Shown: positions 38,258 to 48,793, counted from the first letter of the stretch. The stretch is DNA of 64,000 nucleotides from Halorubrum halophilum (GCF_000739595.1 NZ_BBJP01000013.1:160593-224592), one strand, 5' to 3'. The notes: a model not told the origin generated them from the letters alone. A program made the numbers and translations.

Positions 38258-39448
38258 ATGCAACCGACAGGGCACCTTCGCGGCGACGCGGTTCACGTCG
38301 CCGGTGACGCCCGCCAGCGGTTCCACGACTCCGGCGGCTACGGCCGGCCGCTCGGCGGCGACGAGATCGCGCTCTCGCGGGTCGAGGCCGCGCACCTGCT
38401 GTTCCGCGGCGACCTCTCGGGAGTCGCGCTCGAGGAGGGCGCCGGAGAGGTCGGCTTCGAGCGCTTCTTCGTCGAGAGCGCGGCCGCGGCCGACCGGTTC
38501 GCGGTGCGCTACCTCGTCTACGCCGACCTGCGCGACCGCGGCTTCTACCTCTCCCCCGCCCGCGAGCCGTGGCCCGGCGGCGACGTCGACGCGCCCGACG
38601 CGATCGACTTTATCGCCTACGAGCGCGGCTCGACCCCCGACACCGGGAACGTCGAGTACCCCGTGCAGGTCGTCGGCGAGCGCGAGTCGCTATCGGCGGC
38701 CGGGCTCGCTGGGCGCACCCTCGCCGTCGTCGATGAGGAGTCCGACATCACGTACTTCGCGGCGACCGAGGGAGCGATTTCGGGTGCGACCGACTATGAG
38801 CCGCCGTCCCGGCTCGACGGCGTCCTCCTCGCCGACCGCGTCGTCGTCTGGGACGCCCCCGAGGGGCTCTACGAACGCGGCTTCTACGGCCAGCCGCTCA
38901 CCGGTCGCGCCGCGGCGGTCGAGGGCGCGGTCCAGCTCTCCCTCGTCGAGGCCGCGTCGCTCGCGGCGGACGGGGTGCTGTCGCTGTCGGCGTCGGTGGG
39001 GACGGCCGGGGACTCGCCCGCGGAGGGGGCGGCAACGCCAGACGGTCCCGCCGCCGCGGTCGTCGCCCGCGGCCGCGACGTGGAGGGCGAGCGGTTCGAC
39101 CGCCGGCTCGCCGTTTATAAGCGCCTCCGCGAGGCCGACGCCGTGCCGAAGACCGGCTTCAAGTTCGGTGCCGACTTCCGGACCTATCTCGACGTGGAGA
39201 CAGTCGAGGACCTGCCGCACTCCGAGCACCTCGTGCGCGTCGTCGATGGCGACCACCGGTTCTCGCCGCGCGAGCTCTCGCTCGACGTGCGGCTCGCTGG
39301 CGGCGTCCGCAAGGAGATGGTGTTCGCGCTGACGGCGGTTGGCGATGGCGGAGGCGACGGCGGAGGCGGAGGCGACGGGACCACCGAGGGCAACGCGGTC
39401 CGCGACGCCGACGTGGAGTGGCTCTCGATCGGACGGCTGACGCCCTAA
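38258..39448 (+). CDS. endA: tRNA-splicing endonuclease EndA
   Basis: 396 residues, a tandem two-domain form as in Euryarchaeota of the alpha2 type. The N-terminal half is a degenerate catalytic repeat. The C-terminal half has the catalytic Tyr, His and Lys in DFRTYL, HSEHLV and GVRKEMVF. The enzyme excises tRNA introns at bulge-helix-bulge sites. Two Gly/Asp-rich low-complexity inserts (about residues 250-267 and 368-384) make it somewhat longer than relatives. Confidence 0.92.
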   Translation: MQPTGHLRGDAVHVAGDARQRFHDSGGYGRPLGGDEIALSRVEAAHLLFRGDLSGVALEEGAGEVGFERFFVESAAAADRFAVRYLVYADLRDRGFYLSPAREPWPGGDVDAPDAIDFIAYERGSTPDTGNVEYPVQVVGERESLSAAGLAGRTLAVVDEESDITYFAATEGAISGATDYEPPSRLDGVLLADRVVVWDAPEGLYERGFYGQPLTGRAAAVEGAVQLSLVEAASLAADGVLSLSASVGTAGDSPAEGAATPDGPAAAVVARGRDVEGERFDRRLAVYKRLREADAVPKTGFKFGADFRTYLDVETVEDLPHSEHLVRVVDGDHRFSPRELSLDVRLAGGVRKEMVFALTAVGDGGGDGGGGGDGTTEGNAVRDADVEWLSIGRLTP

Positions 39449-39449
39449 C

Positions 39450-39830
39450 TCACTCGGGAGTTCGGTCCTCGATCGGCACCCGGTCGTCCGTGACCGCATC
39501 AAAGGCGTTGTCGGACGAGATGATCGGGTCGGTATCGGCGTAGGCGAGGTGATACGCGTCGAACGCGGTACGCCCGTGCTGATCCATGTAGTCCGCAGCC
39601 TGGAACAACACGGTCTCGTCTTCCGGAATCGACGCGATCTCCAGCGCGTAACTGAGCGCTTCCATCCGGTCGAACTCGAACCGATCGGAGATCACCAGCA
39701 GTTCGAGCAGCGTCATCCGTGTGGTGTATATCTCGCCCTCGTACTCGCTCGCGATCGCCGCGGCGCGTTCCTGAAGCCAGTCGTCGTCTTTGACCAAGGC
39801 GATGAAAAAGTCGGTGTCCGCGTAGATCAT
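39450..39830 (-). CDS. PIN-domain toxin of an AbrB/PIN module
   Basis: 126 residues. YADTDFFIALV, TRMTLLELL, FDAYHLAYA and ISSDNAFD place the four acidic residues of a VapC-like PIN RNase. It lies immediately downstream of, and overlaps by four bases, an AbrB-type antitoxin gene, the usual order antitoxin-toxin. Confidence 0.88.
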   Translation of the reverse strand: MIYADTDFFIALVKDDDWLQERAAAIASEYEGEIYTTRMTLLELLVISDRFEFDRMEALSYALEIASIPEDETVLFQAADYMDQHGRTAFDAYHLAYADTDPIISSDNAFDAVTDDRVPIEDRTPE

Positions 39831-40084
39831 TCGTCTCTCATCGCGTCGCCGACTGCGTCCTCGCGAGCGGCCTCTCGGGCTTCCCGTTTGATCTCCGCGA
39901 TCGACTCGTCGTCGAAGGCGTCGCCGACGGCGTCGCGGAGTCCCTCGATCGGGTCCGATTTGAGCGGGATCAGTTCCACGCGGTCGTCCAGTTCGACGAC
40001 TCGATACCTGTCACCGTGCTTTTCGCGGATCTCGTGAGGAATGACGATTCGACCCCGGTCGTCCGCCTCTGCGGTCTTGCTCAT
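39827..40084 (-). CDS. AbrB/MazE-type antitoxin
   Basis: 85 residues. ADDRGRIVIPHEIREKHGDRYRVVELDDRVELIPL is a swapped-hairpin AbrB domain. The C-terminal acidic helix would bind the toxin. ATG at 40084 was selected because an AATAAATATAT box lies about 27 bases upstream, inside an operator-like inverted repeat. Confidence 0.88.
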   Translation of the reverse strand: MSKTAEADDRGRIVIPHEIREKHGDRYRVVELDDRVELIPLKSDPIEGLRDAVGDAFDDESIAEIKREAREAAREDAVGDAMRDE

Positions 40085-40097
40085 ACCGCGACCTACC

Positions 40098-40123
40098 GTG
40101 GGAACGAATAAATATATTCCCAC
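40098..40123. promoter_or_regulatory. Inverted repeat flanking the TATA box of the AbrB/PIN module
   Basis: GTGGGAA (40098-40104) and TTCCCAC (40117-40123) are exact complements separated by 12 AT-rich bases holding the TATA-like sequence. An AbrB dimer bound here would mask the promoter, so autoregulation is likely (inference). Confidence 0.6.
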
Positions 40124-40200
40124 GAATTCGGGAGTCTCACCGAGAGTTCGGTATGAAGACGAACAGAAGCCTTTTTCGACCGCTCGCCTTCGTCGCGTCC

Positions 40201-40803
40201 ATGCCGTTTCCCTCCACGTCCGACGCCGAATCGAGCAAGTACGACATCTCCACGGTCGACCTCGACGACGACCGCTACGAGGTGAAGCAGTCGATGGTGC
40301 GGAACAAGTACACCGTCCGCGACAGCGCCGGCGACGTCGTCCTGCGCGGGAAACAGAAGATGTTCAAGCTGAAAGAGGAGTTCCCGTTCGTCACCGGCGA
40401 CGACGAGGACGCCTTCTCGGTGAAGGCGGGCGGGATCATGGACATCGCGGGCAACTACGCCATCACCGACGCGGGCACCGGTGAGGAGGTCGTCGTCCTC
40501 GACGAGGACTACTCGCTGTTCATGGAAAACTGGACGATCCGCGACCCCGAGACGGGGGAGGCGCTGGCGACCATTCGATCGAAGAACAAGCTGCTGTCGG
40601 GGCTCCGTCACCTCGTCGGCGCCGCGAACCTCGTCCCGAACAAGTACGAGATATTCGACGCCGACGGCGGTCACGTCGGTGACATCGAGGGGAAGTTCTC
40701 GCTGCGCGACGCCTACACGGTCACCATCGACGACGCGAGCGACGTGCCGAAGGAGGCCGTGATCGCCGCCGCGTGTATCCTCGACGCCTTAGAGAACCAG
40801 TAG
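40201..40803 (+). CDS. LURP-one-related (scramblase-like) family protein
   Basis: 200 residues with the Tubby-like beta-barrel pattern: YEVKQSMVRNKYTVRDSAGDVVLRGKQKMFKLKEEF, then repeating strands YAITDAGTGEEV, WTIRDPETGEALATI and YEIFDADGGHVGDIEGKFSLRDAYTVTIDD. It ends with IAAACILDALE. The function is unknown; relatives bind lipids. CCTTTTT about 27 bases upstream of 40201 supports this start. Confidence 0.85.
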   Translation: MPFPSTSDAESSKYDISTVDLDDDRYEVKQSMVRNKYTVRDSAGDVVLRGKQKMFKLKEEFPFVTGDDEDAFSVKAGGIMDIAGNYAITDAGTGEEVVVLDEDYSLFMENWTIRDPETGEALATIRSKNKLLSGLRHLVGAANLVPNKYEIFDADGGHVGDIEGKFSLRDAYTVTIDDASDVPKEAVIAAACILDALENQ

Positions 40804-40834
40804 CGGCGGTCGCGGGGCGGGTCGACGCTCGGGC

Positions 40835-42205
40835 TTATTCCCCGCCCAGCTTCGACTCCCCGACCGCGTCGTGGCCCTCGATGACCTCCGTCCCGCCCAT
40901 GTACGGGCGCAGCGCCTCGGGAACGGTGACGGTCCCGTCGTCGTTCTGGTAGTACTCCAAGATCGCGACGACGATCCGCGGGACCGCGAGCCCCGAGCCG
41001 TTCAGGGTGTGGAGGAACTCCGCGGACTCGTGGTGCTCCTCGCGGTACCGAATCCCCGCGCGGCGCGCCTGGAACTCCTCGAAGTTCGAGACCGAGGAGA
41101 CCTCCAGCCAGCGACCGCCCTGCTTGGGCCCCTCGTCCATGTCGTCGGCGGGCGCCCACACCTCGATGTCGTACTTCTTCGCCTGCGTGAACCCCAGATC
41201 GCCGGTGCACATCTCCAGGATGCGGTAGGGGAGTTCGAGGCGGCGCAGCACCTCCTCGGCCTCGTCGACGAGCCCCTCGAAGCGCTCGTCGCTCTCCCCG
41301 GGCCGGACGAAGTTCACCATCTCCACCTTGTTGAACTGGTGGACGCGGACGATCCCGCGCGTCTCGGTGCCGTGCTCGCCGGCCTCCTGTCGGAAGTTCG
41401 GCGTGTACGCCTGATACTTGAGCGGGAGGTCCTCGCCGAGGAGGATCTCGTCGCGGTGGAGGTTGGTGACGGGCACCTCCGCGGTCGGGAGCAGCCAGAG
41501 GTCGTCGTCCTCGTACTCGTCCTCGTTGGTGCCCTCGACCCGGTAGGCGTCCTCGGTGAACTTCGGGAGCTGGCCGGTGCCGCGCATCGACGCGGAGTTG
41601 ACCGGGATCGGCGGGAAAACGTCCTCGTACCCCTGCTCGCGGTGCACGTCGAGCATGAACTGGATCAGCGCGTGCTCCAGCCGGGCGCCGTCGCCCTTGG
41701 CGACGTAGAAGCCGCCGCCGGCGACCTTCGCGCCGCGCTCGAAGTCGAGGATTTCGAGGTCCTCGCCCAGGTCGTAGTGCGGCTCCACGTCGTCGGGGAG
41801 CGCCCGGAGGTCGTCGAACCCCTCGCGGCGCCGCTCGACGTTCTCCGATTCGTCTTCGCCGACCGGTACCGACTCGTGGGGGATCTGGGGAAGTTCGAGC
41901 AGGGACTCCTCCAGTTCGGCCTCCAGCTCGTCGGCGCGCTCCTCGATCTCCTGGAGCTCCGACTTGAGCTCCTGCGAGCGCTCGATCGCCTCTTGGGCCG
42001 CCTCCTCCTCGCCGGCCCCCTTCAGCTCGCCGATCTTGGAGGAGACCTCGTTGCGCTCGTGTCGGAGGTCGTCGCCGCGGCTCTTCAGCTCCCGCCACTC
42101 CTTGTCGACGTCGAGTATCCGGTCGAGGTCGACGTCGACGCCCTTGTTGGCGAGCGCCTCACGGACGACCTCGGGGTTTTCCCGGACGAACTGTCGAGAC
42201 AGCAT
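40835..42205 (-). CDS. serS: Seryl-tRNA synthetase, class II
   Basis: 456 residues. The N-terminal coiled-coil arm (about 30-105) reads tRNA-Ser. Class II motifs are [41 protein letters not shown] (motif 2) and [35 protein letters not shown] (motif 3). Complete, single copy here. Confidence 0.96.
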   Translation of the reverse strand: MLSRQFVRENPEVVREALANKGVDVDLDRILDVDKEWRELKSRGDDLRHERNEVSSKIGELKGAGEEEAAQEAIERSQELKSELQEIEERADELEAELEESLLELPQIPHESVPVGEDESENVERRREGFDDLRALPDDVEPHYDLGEDLEILDFERGAKVAGGGFYVAKGDGARLEHALIQFMLDVHREQGYEDVFPPIPVNSASMRGTGQLPKFTEDAYRVEGTNEDEYEDDDLWLLPTAEVPVTNLHRDEILLGEDLPLKYQAYTPNFRQEAGEHGTETRGIVRVHQFNKVEMVNFVRPGESDERFEGLVDEAEEVLRRLELPYRILEMCTGDLGFTQAKKYDIEVWAPADDMDEGPKQGGRWLEVSSVSNFEEFQARRAGIRYREEHHESAEFLHTLNGSGLAVPRIVVAILEYYQNDDGTVTVPEALRPYMGGTEVIEGHDAVGESKLGGE

Positions 42206-42302
42206 TTACCGGTGGTACCGCCGGCCGCCCCAAAACCGTATCGGAGCGTCGGCATCGGTTGACACGGGACGGCGCGGCGGCCGACTCGGGCGAGCGAACC
42301 CG

Positions 42303-42542
42303 TCAGGGGAGGATCGCGGAGCTCGCGAACAGCGTGACCAGCGCGAGGCCGGCGACGACGACGCCCATCACGCGCATCAGCAGGATCCGCGTCCCGCTCG
42401 GTTCGATCTGTCGCGTCGCGCCGTCGGGACCGCGTATCTGCCACTGGGTCATTCGTCGGGGGAACGCGGCCATCGCCAGCGCGCCCGCGGCGACGAGGAG
42501 GGGGACCGCGACGAAGAACAACCGGAGGGGTGCGGGGAACAT
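42303..42542 (-). CDS. Small membrane protein
   Basis: 79 residues, two hydrophobic segments (about 7-28 and 55-76) separated by a polar loop (RRMTQWQIRGPDGATRQIEPSG). Family not assigned. Confidence 0.6.
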   Translation of the reverse strand: MFPAPLRLFFVAVPLLVAAGALAMAAFPRRMTQWQIRGPDGATRQIEPSGTRILLMRVMGVVVAGLALVTLFASSAILP

Positions 42543-42632
42543 ATCCGGGCGTACGTCGCGCGGATCAACAAAATGTTACGGTGCCGAGTGTCCCCGTCGA
42601 CCCCCCGCGGCGGTCCCGAGCGAGCGCCGCCG

Positions 42633-43205
42633 TCAGTACCCGCCGGGGAGCGCCATCCCGATCGCGAGCGCGACCAGCGGCACCGCGGCGACGAGCGCGT
42701 ACCACAGCCCCGCGGTCACCAGAAGCCCCCACGTTCCCGGCCCGTACCCGGTCGGGTCCCAGTCGACGCCGACCCGCGGGAGGCCGAGCACGGCGAACGC
42801 CGGGGCGACGAAGCCGACGATGACCCCGCCGAACAGCGCGGTGTCGAGGAACCCCTCGCTCCAGCCGGGACCTGCCGAGTCGACGAGTCCGACCGTGAGC
42901 ACGATGCCGACGAGATACGGGACCGAGAGCGCCAGCGCGACGCCGACGTACGAGGGAACAAGCCGACCCGCGGGCGGCAGCGCGACGAAGAGCGCTCGGA
43001 ACCGCGCCGCGATCAGGAAGGGCGTCCAGAGCGCGGCGGCGACGACTCCGGGGAACGCGAACAGCACGATCGTCCATAGCCACCCGATCGCGGTGTCGAC
43101 GACGGCCGGGACAATCGGGGCGGACGCGAGCGCGGGAAAGGCGGAGAGCGGCGTGAGGCCGCCGGCGACGACGTCCGAAGCGGTTAGGGCGGAGGGAGGG
43201 ACCAT
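42633..43205 (-). CDS. Integral membrane protein of unknown function
   Basis: 190 residues from MVPPSALTAS, with about five hydrophobic segments. The reading frame continues upstream as an antisense shadow of dihydroorotase, so the start was placed at the ATG in front of the gap. No family recognised. Confidence 0.6.
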   Translation of the reverse strand: MVPPSALTASDVVAGGLTPLSAFPALASAPIVPAVVDTAIGWLWTIVLFAFPGVVAAALWTPFLIAARFRALFVALPPAGRLVPSYVGVALALSVPYLVGIVLTVGLVDSAGPGWSEGFLDTALFGGVIVGFVAPAFAVLGLPRVGVDWDPTGYGPGTWGLLVTAGLWYALVAAVPLVALAIGMALPGGY

Positions 43206-43337
43206 ATTCGAACGGGTTGCGCGCCCGACAAACGCTTTGTGGTGGATCCGAACCCGTCGCCGGTGGTCGACGGAAGCGCTCGTCGGCCGCACCGCCCGAA
43301 CCACACTGTTTAAGCGGCGCGCCGCGAGCGCGTACCC

Positions 43338-44699
43338 ATGCTCATCACGGGTGCGGAGCTGGCCGACGGGCGGGTCCGCGACGTTCGGGTCCGAGACGGG
43401 ACCGTCGACGCGGTCGAACCGACGAACGCGGGGATCGACGCCGACGCCGGCGAGCGCGTCGTCGACGCGCGGGGACGCCACCTCCTCCCCGGCGCCGTCG
43501 ACGTGCACGTCCACTTCCGCGAGCCGGGCGCGAGCCACAAGGAGACGTGGACCTCCGGCTCGCGGGGCGCGGCCGCGGGCGGGGTCACGACCGTCGTCGA
43601 CCAGCCGAACACCTCGCCGCCGACCGTCGACGGCGACGCCTTCGACGAGAAGGCCGACCTCGCGGCACCCTCGCTCGTCGACTACGGGATCAACGGCGGC
43701 GTCACGGGCGACTGGGACCCCGAGAGCCTCTTCGAGCGCCCCCTGTTCGCGCTCGGCGAGGTGTTCCTCGCGGACTCGACCGGCGACATGGGAATCGCCG
43801 TCGACCTGTTCGAGGACGCGCTCGCCGAGGCCGCCGCCCGCGACGCCCCCGTCACGGTCCACGCCGAGGACGAGACGCTGTTCGACGAGAGCGCGCTCAG
43901 AGGGGATCTCGGCGGGGTCGGCACCGCCGCGAACGCCGACGCGTGGTCCGCCTACCGGACCGCCGAGGCGGAGGCCGCCGCGATCGACCGCGCCCTCGAC
44001 GCCGGCGCCGCGAGCGACGCGCAGGTGCACGTCGCGCACACGTCGACGCCGGAGGGGATCGACGCAGTGGTCGAGGCGCGGGAGGACGCGATCGAGGACG
44101 ACGCGAACGGAAATACCTCACCGACCTGCGAGGTCACCCCGCACCACCTCTTCCTGTCGCGCGACGACGCCGGACGGCTCGGCACGTTCGGACGCATGAA
44201 CCCGCCGCTCCGCTCTGAGAAGCGGCGCGCGGGCGTCTTCGAGCGGCTCCGCGACGGCGACGTCGACGTCGTCGCCACCGACCACGCGCCCCACACGGTC
44301 GCGGAGAAGCGGCGGGGGCTCGTCGACGCGCCGAGCGGCGTCCCCGGTGTGGAGACGCTGTATCCGCTCCTCTTGGAGTCGGTTCGAAAGGGGAACCTCT
44401 CCTTAGAGCGCGTCCGTGACGTGGTCGCCGCCAACCCGGCGTCGATCTTCGGGATCGAAGGGAAAGGGCGGATCGAGCCCGGCGCCGACGCCGACCTCGT
44501 GTTGGTCGACATGACGAACCCCCGCGAGATCGAGGCCGGCGCACTCCACGGCGCGGCCGGCTGGACGCCCTTCGAGGGACTGCTGGGCGTCTTCCCGGAG
44601 CTGACGACGGTCCGCGGCGATGTCGTCTACGAGCGCGACCCGGTCACCGGTGCGGAGGCGTTCGGCGAGCCGGCCGGCCGGAACGTGCGGGAGTTGTAG
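43338..44699 (+). CDS. pyrC: Dihydroorotase
   Basis: Catalyses ring closure of carbamoyl aspartate in pyrimidine synthesis. 453 residues. Metal ligands in DVHVHFREPGASHKETW, HVAHTSTPEG, TPHHLFLS and ATDHAPHT, all amidohydrolase signatures. Start at 43338 follows a TTTAAGC promoter-like stretch. Confidence 0.94.
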   Translation: MLITGAELADGRVRDVRVRDGTVDAVEPTNAGIDADAGERVVDARGRHLLPGAVDVHVHFREPGASHKETWTSGSRGAAAGGVTTVVDQPNTSPPTVDGDAFDEKADLAAPSLVDYGINGGVTGDWDPESLFERPLFALGEVFLADSTGDMGIAVDLFEDALAEAAARDAPVTVHAEDETLFDESALRGDLGGVGTAANADAWSAYRTAEAEAAAIDRALDAGAASDAQVHVAHTSTPEGIDAVVEAREDAIEDDANGNTSPTCEVTPHHLFLSRDDAGRLGTFGRMNPPLRSEKRRAGVFERLRDGDVDVVATDHAPHTVAEKRRGLVDAPSGVPGVETLYPLLLESVRKGNLSLERVRDVVAANPASIFGIEGKGRIEPGADADLVLVDMTNPREIEAGALHGAAGWTPFEGLLGVFPELTTVRGDVVYERDPVTGAEAFGEPAGRNVREL

Positions 44700-44710
44700 G
44701 AGCGGATCTG

Positions 44711-45637
44711 TTACAACAATCCGCCGACCCGCGAGAGGAGCCGCGGCACCTCGTCGGCGATCGCGTGCCGCTTCAACAGCATGAACCCGACGACGATGAC
44801 GGCGAAGCCGGCGACCGTCAGCGGCGTCACGGGCTCCGCGAGGAGGACCGCTCCGGCGACGGTCGCGACCACGGGAACGACGTAGGAGACGAGGTTGATC
44901 TCGAACGCGCCCAGTCGGCCGAGTAACGTGAAGTAGATGGTGTACGCGACCGCCGAGGATAACACGCCGAGGAACAGCAGTGAAGCGACCGCCGGCAGCG
45001 CGGTCGCCGGGAGCTGTTGGGGCTCGCCGAGCCCGAGGCTTAACCCGTGGATGAGCAGCCCGCCGAACAGCATCGCCCACCCGGTAAGCGCGATGCTGGA
45101 GAAGCTCGTCTCTACGGTTCGGAGCCCGACGCTGCCGACCGCGACCGCGATCACGCCGATCGAGATGAGCCCGACGCCGATCGTGACGCCCCCGGCGAGG
45201 TTCGCGGGATCGGGCTGGGCGACGAGCGCGACCCCGACGAACGCGAGCACCACGCCGAGCGCGCCGCGCGCGTCGAGATCTGAGCCGCCGACCCAGACGG
45301 CCGCGACCGCCGCGGTCGCGATGGGAACGAGGCTGTAGGTGATCGAGGCGATCCCGCTCGTCGTGTACTGCTGGCCGACGAACAGCAGGGAGTTGTTGGC
45401 GGCGACCGAGAGCCCGCCGCTGAACCCGATCGCGGCCAGATCGCCGCGGGTCCGGGGGAAGGGGCCGGCGTCCGTCAGGAAGACGTACGACACGAGCACT
45501 AGCGCCGCCAGATCGAACCGGTAGGCGGCGTACAGCACGGGCGGGTAGTAGTCGAGGCCGACTTCGATGGCGACGAAGGAGCCGCCCCAAAGCAGCGCGA
45601 GGGCAAAGAACAGCGCGACGTCTCGGTACCTAGACAC
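44711..45637 (-). CDS. EamA/DMT-family transporter
   Basis: 308 residues with ten predicted membrane helices in two related halves of five, the EamA duplication. Loop IALTGWAMLFGGLLIH and the tail VTPLTVAGFAVIVVGFMLLKR are typical. Substrate unknown. Confidence 0.85.
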   Translation of the reverse strand: MSRYRDVALFFALALLWGGSFVAIEVGLDYYPPVLYAAYRFDLAALVLVSYVFLTDAGPFPRTRGDLAAIGFSGGLSVAANNSLLFVGQQYTTSGIASITYSLVPIATAAVAAVWVGGSDLDARGALGVVLAFVGVALVAQPDPANLAGGVTIGVGLISIGVIAVAVGSVGLRTVETSFSSIALTGWAMLFGGLLIHGLSLGLGEPQQLPATALPAVASLLFLGVLSSAVAYTIYFTLLGRLGAFEINLVSYVVPVVATVAGAVLLAEPVTPLTVAGFAVIVVGFMLLKRHAIADEVPRLLSRVGGLL

Positions 45638-45682
45638 GAACGAAGGGAGGAGTTCGGGAAGTAAAGCGGTGTCCGTTTCGGC

Positions 45683-46729
45683 TCAGTAGCCGCGGACGAT
45701 CAGGTAGTCCGCGAGGTCGGCCAACAGCTCTCGAGACCCACTTTCGGGGAGAATTTCGAGGTGTTCCTTCGACCGCTCCGTGAGGTCCTCGGCCGTCTCG
45801 CGGGCGTACGCGATCGAACCGGCTTCTTCGAGGGCCGTTACCGCGTCGTCGATGGCCTCTTCCGTCACCTCGGCGGGGGTGTCTGCGTCGACCAACTCGT
45901 CCACGTCGACGCCCTGTTGGCGGGCGTGGAGGGTGATCAGCGTTTCCTTCCCCTCGACGAGGTCGGAGCCGCGCTGCTTGCCCAGATCCTCGGAGGGGAC
46001 GGTCAGGTCGAGCACGTCGTCCTGAATCTGGAACGCACGTCCCGAGTCGATCCCGTACTGGTAGAGGGCGTCGACGACCTCCTCGTCCGCGCCGAGCAGG
46101 AGGGCCGGCGTCGCGGCCGAGGCGCCGTAGAGGACGGCGGTCTTCAGCTCGACCATCTCCAGGTACTCCTCCGGAAGGATATCATCGCGGCTCTCGAAGG
46201 CGACGTCGAGCGCCTGCCCCTCGCAGATCTCCGTGCAGGTGGACGCGAGCATCCGCATCGCTTCCAACCCGTTCTGCGGGTCCGCGCCAGTTTCAGTCAT
46301 GAACTCGAACGCCTTCGAGTAGAGCGTGTCGCCGGCGAGGATGGCGGTCGAGGTGTCGTACTTCTCGTGGACGGCGGGGACGCCGCGCCGCAGCTCGTCC
46401 TCGTCCATGATGTCGTCGTGGATCAGCGTGAACGACTGGATCACCTCGATGGCGACCGCGGCGCGCATCACGTCGACTGTGTTGCCGTCGAGGGCCGCGA
46501 ACTCGCGGAAGTCGGCGCCCAGCGGGTCGGTGCCGGTCACCGCCTCCGCGGCCAGCGTCGTCACCGTCGGGCGGAGCCGCTTGCCGCCCGCTTCGAGGAT
46601 GTACCGCGTCGCCTCGTACAGCCGCTCCGGGTGCTGTACCGGCAGCTCCTCGTCGATAGCGGCGTTGACGAGGTCACGCCGCTCGCGGATGGTCTCCAGC
46701 ACCCGCGCCTCCTTCGTCTCGCTCGTCAT
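45683..46729 (-). CDS. idsA: Isoprenoid (geranylgeranyl) diphosphate synthase, trans type
   Basis: 348 residues. First Asp-rich motif DDIMDED, second Asp-rich motif in QIQDDVLDL, plus GGKRLRP and GDTLYSKAF. It makes C20 chains for archaeal ether lipids. Its start overlaps the RNase J stop by four bases. Confidence 0.94.
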   Translation of the reverse strand: MTSETKEARVLETIRERRDLVNAAIDEELPVQHPERLYEATRYILEAGGKRLRPTVTTLAAEAVTGTDPLGADFREFAALDGNTVDVMRAAVAIEVIQSFTLIHDDIMDEDELRRGVPAVHEKYDTSTAILAGDTLYSKAFEFMTETGADPQNGLEAMRMLASTCTEICEGQALDVAFESRDDILPEEYLEMVELKTAVLYGASAATPALLLGADEEVVDALYQYGIDSGRAFQIQDDVLDLTVPSEDLGKQRGSDLVEGKETLITLHARQQGVDVDELVDADTPAEVTEEAIDDAVTALEEAGSIAYARETAEDLTERSKEHLEILPESGSRELLADLADYLIVRGY

Positions 46730-48078
46730 TCGACGAGTTGGATGACGCTCCCGTTCTGCGTGACGTGCACGTCACGTCCGAGCTTGTACCCCTGCGAGGT
46801 CGCGAGGTCGACGTACGGCGAGCGGCCCTTCAGCGTCTGGTGACCGGGGATGACGTGCTGGGGCTGGAGCGCGTCGAGCATCTCGTAGTGGCCCTCCTCG
46901 CGGAGGTGGCCGGAGACGTGGATGTCGTCGTAGAGACGCGCGCCCTGCATCCGGAGGAGCTGTTCGGACTGGTACCGCTGCCCCTCGTTGGTCGGCTCCG
47001 GAATGATGCTCGCGCTGAAGACGACCTTGTCGCCGTTCTCGATTTCGTACGGGGTCTCGCCGCGGCCCATGCGAGTCAGCATCGCGCGCGGCTCGCCCTG
47101 GTGGCCCGTCACGATGGGGAGGAAGTTCCCCTTTCCCTCCTTCATGATCCGCTTGAACGCGCGGTCGACCGACTTCCGGTGGCCGTACATGCCGACGTCG
47201 CCCTGGAAGTCGACGAAGTCGAGTCGTTCCGCGGTGCCCGAGTACTTCTCCATCGAGCGACCGAGCAGGACCGGCTGGCGGCCGATCTCTCGGGCGTACT
47301 CGACGAGGGTCTTCACGCGGGCGATGTGGGAGGAGAACGTCGTGGCGACGATTCCGCCCGAGTAGTCCTCCATCGACGTCAGCGTGTCCTCGACGTGCTT
47401 CTTGGCGTACGACTCGGAGGGCGTTCGGCCCTTCCGGCCGGCGTTCGTACAGTCCTCGATGTACGCGAGGACGCCCTCGTCCTGACGGCCGATCTCGCGG
47501 AACCGGTCCATGTCGATCGGGTCGCCGATGACGGGGTCGTGGTCCAGTCGCTTATCGAGCCCGTAGACGACGGCGCCCTCGGGCGTGTGGAGGACCGGGT
47601 TGATCGCGTCGATGATCGAGTGGGTGACGTTGACGAACTCCATCTCGACCTGCTCGGAGTCGCCGATGGCCATCGTGCCGCCCGCCTTCATCTTCACGAG
47701 GTCGTTGTCGACCTGGAACTTCCCCTCGTCGTCGATCTGCTGTTTGACCAGTTCGATCGTGTACGGCGAGCCCACGATGGGCGCGTCGTACCGGTGCGCG
47801 AGCTTCGGGATGCCCGCGATGTGGTCGAGGTGGCCGTGGGTGGGGACGATCGCTTGGACGTCGCCCTCCAGCTCGCTCATGACGCGGTCGTCCGGGATCG
47901 CGCCCATGTCGATCAGGTCGAGGCTGTGCATGCTCTCGGTCTCCACGTTGTCGTGGATGAGGACCTTACTGAGGTTCAGGCCCATGTCGAAGATGACGAT
48001 GTCGTCGCCCGCTCGGACCGCCGTCATCTGTCGACCGACCTCTTCGTAACCGCCGAGTGTCGCAATTTCGATTTCCAT
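46726..48078 (-). CDS. rnj: RNase J-type ribonuclease
   Basis: 450 residues. A metallo-beta-lactamase fold with [11 protein letters not shown] (metal ligands), followed by beta-CASP motifs such as [10 protein letters not shown] and the C-terminal [13 protein letters not shown] and [11 protein letters not shown]. It degrades RNA 5' to 3' in archaeal relatives. In many haloarchaea the same locus also holds mevalonate and isopentenyl phosphate kinase genes; here only idsA is adjacent. Confidence 0.93.
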   Translation of the reverse strand: MEIEIATLGGYEEVGRQMTAVRAGDDIVIFDMGLNLSKVLIHDNVETESMHSLDLIDMGAIPDDRVMSELEGDVQAIVPTHGHLDHIAGIPKLAHRYDAPIVGSPYTIELVKQQIDDEGKFQVDNDLVKMKAGGTMAIGDSEQVEMEFVNVTHSIIDAINPVLHTPEGAVVYGLDKRLDHDPVIGDPIDMDRFREIGRQDEGVLAYIEDCTNAGRKGRTPSESYAKKHVEDTLTSMEDYSGGIVATTFSSHIARVKTLVEYAREIGRQPVLLGRSMEKYSGTAERLDFVDFQGDVGMYGHRKSVDRAFKRIMKEGKGNFLPIVTGHQGEPRAMLTRMGRGETPYEIENGDKVVFSASIIPEPTNEGQRYQSEQLLRMQGARLYDDIHVSGHLREEGHYEMLDALQPQHVIPGHQTLKGRSPYVDLATSQGYKLGRDVHVTQNGSVIQLVE

Positions 48079-48377
48079 GGTTTGTGGTTCGAACGCCGTG
48101 GTAGGCGTCCATCACTGAAACCCCGCAAGGAGCCGTCAGCGCTACGTTGATCCGCGCGTCGTTGAGGCCCCGCTACGGCCGAGCCGACGTCGACTCACCG
48201 TGTCCCGCGGGAGTGTGGTACTCGGAGGTACAGCAGCCCGTCTTAAAAACACCCGGGTTCGAGTGTGACATCTGCGATCCTCAGACCGTGGCTCACGGGG
48301 ACACGTCTCGCAGTGAGCGCCGACGAGCCCCCTGCGTCCCGGTATTTTTATTAGTGCGACGGGCGGCGATACGGACA
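48079..48377. other. 299-base intergenic region between divergent RNase J and LSM genes
   Basis: On the plus strand a GTATTTTTATTAG box (about 48341-48353) suits the lsm start at 48378. On the minus strand a TTTTTAAG box (about 48240-48247) would start transcription near 48218, giving RNase J a long leader of about 140 bases or a separate small RNA. No reading frame of protein-like composition is seen. Confidence 0.5.
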
Positions 48378-48620
48378 ATGAGTGGACGACCCCTCGACGT
48401 GCTCGAAGCGTCGCTCGAGGAGCCCGTGACAGTTCACCTGAAGGACGGAACGACCTACTACGGCGTCCTCGCCGGCTACGACCAGCACATGAACGTCGTC
48501 ATCGAACCCGAGTCCGACGTGGACGATCGCGTCGACGACGACCTCGACGGCGAGTTCGCGGTCGCGATCGAAGACACAACGATTATACGCGGCGATAACG
48601 TCGTCACCATCAAAGCATGA
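48378..48620 (+). CDS. LSM-domain RNA-binding protein (archaeal Sm)
   Basis: 80 residues with Sm1 [25 protein letters not shown] and Sm2 [10 protein letters not shown] motifs. Forms rings that bind U-rich RNA. It overlaps the L37e start by three bases (ATGA), a conserved archaeal pair. Confidence 0.94.
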   Translation: MSGRPLDVLEASLEEPVTVHLKDGTTYYGVLAGYDQHMNVVIEPESDVDDRVDDDLDGEFAVAIEDTTIIRGDNVVTIKA

Positions 48621-48793
48621 CCGGCTCCGGAACGCCCTCTCAGGGGAAGAAGAACAAGACGGTTCACGTGAAGTGCCGCCGCTGCGGCGAGAAATCCTAC
48701 CACGTCAAGAAGGAGCGCTGCTCCTCGTGCGGCTTCGGCGACTCCGCCTCCCGCCGCGACTACGCCTGGCAGTCGAAGACCGGCGACAACTGA
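48617..48793 (+). CDS. rpl37e: 50S ribosomal protein L37e
   Basis: 58 residues: [16 protein letters not shown], then CRRC and CSSC, a C4 zinc ribbon, and basic RRDYAWQSK, the canonical L37e. Coupled to lsm. Small but certain. Confidence 0.93.
   Translation: MTGSGTPSQGKKNKTVHVKCRRCGEKSYHVKKERCSSCGFGDSASRRDYAWQSKTGDN

Noticed and set aside
48079..48377. C/D box small RNA
   Set aside because: GTGATGG and CTGA-like boxes can be found but not at consistent spacing; not supported beyond chance.
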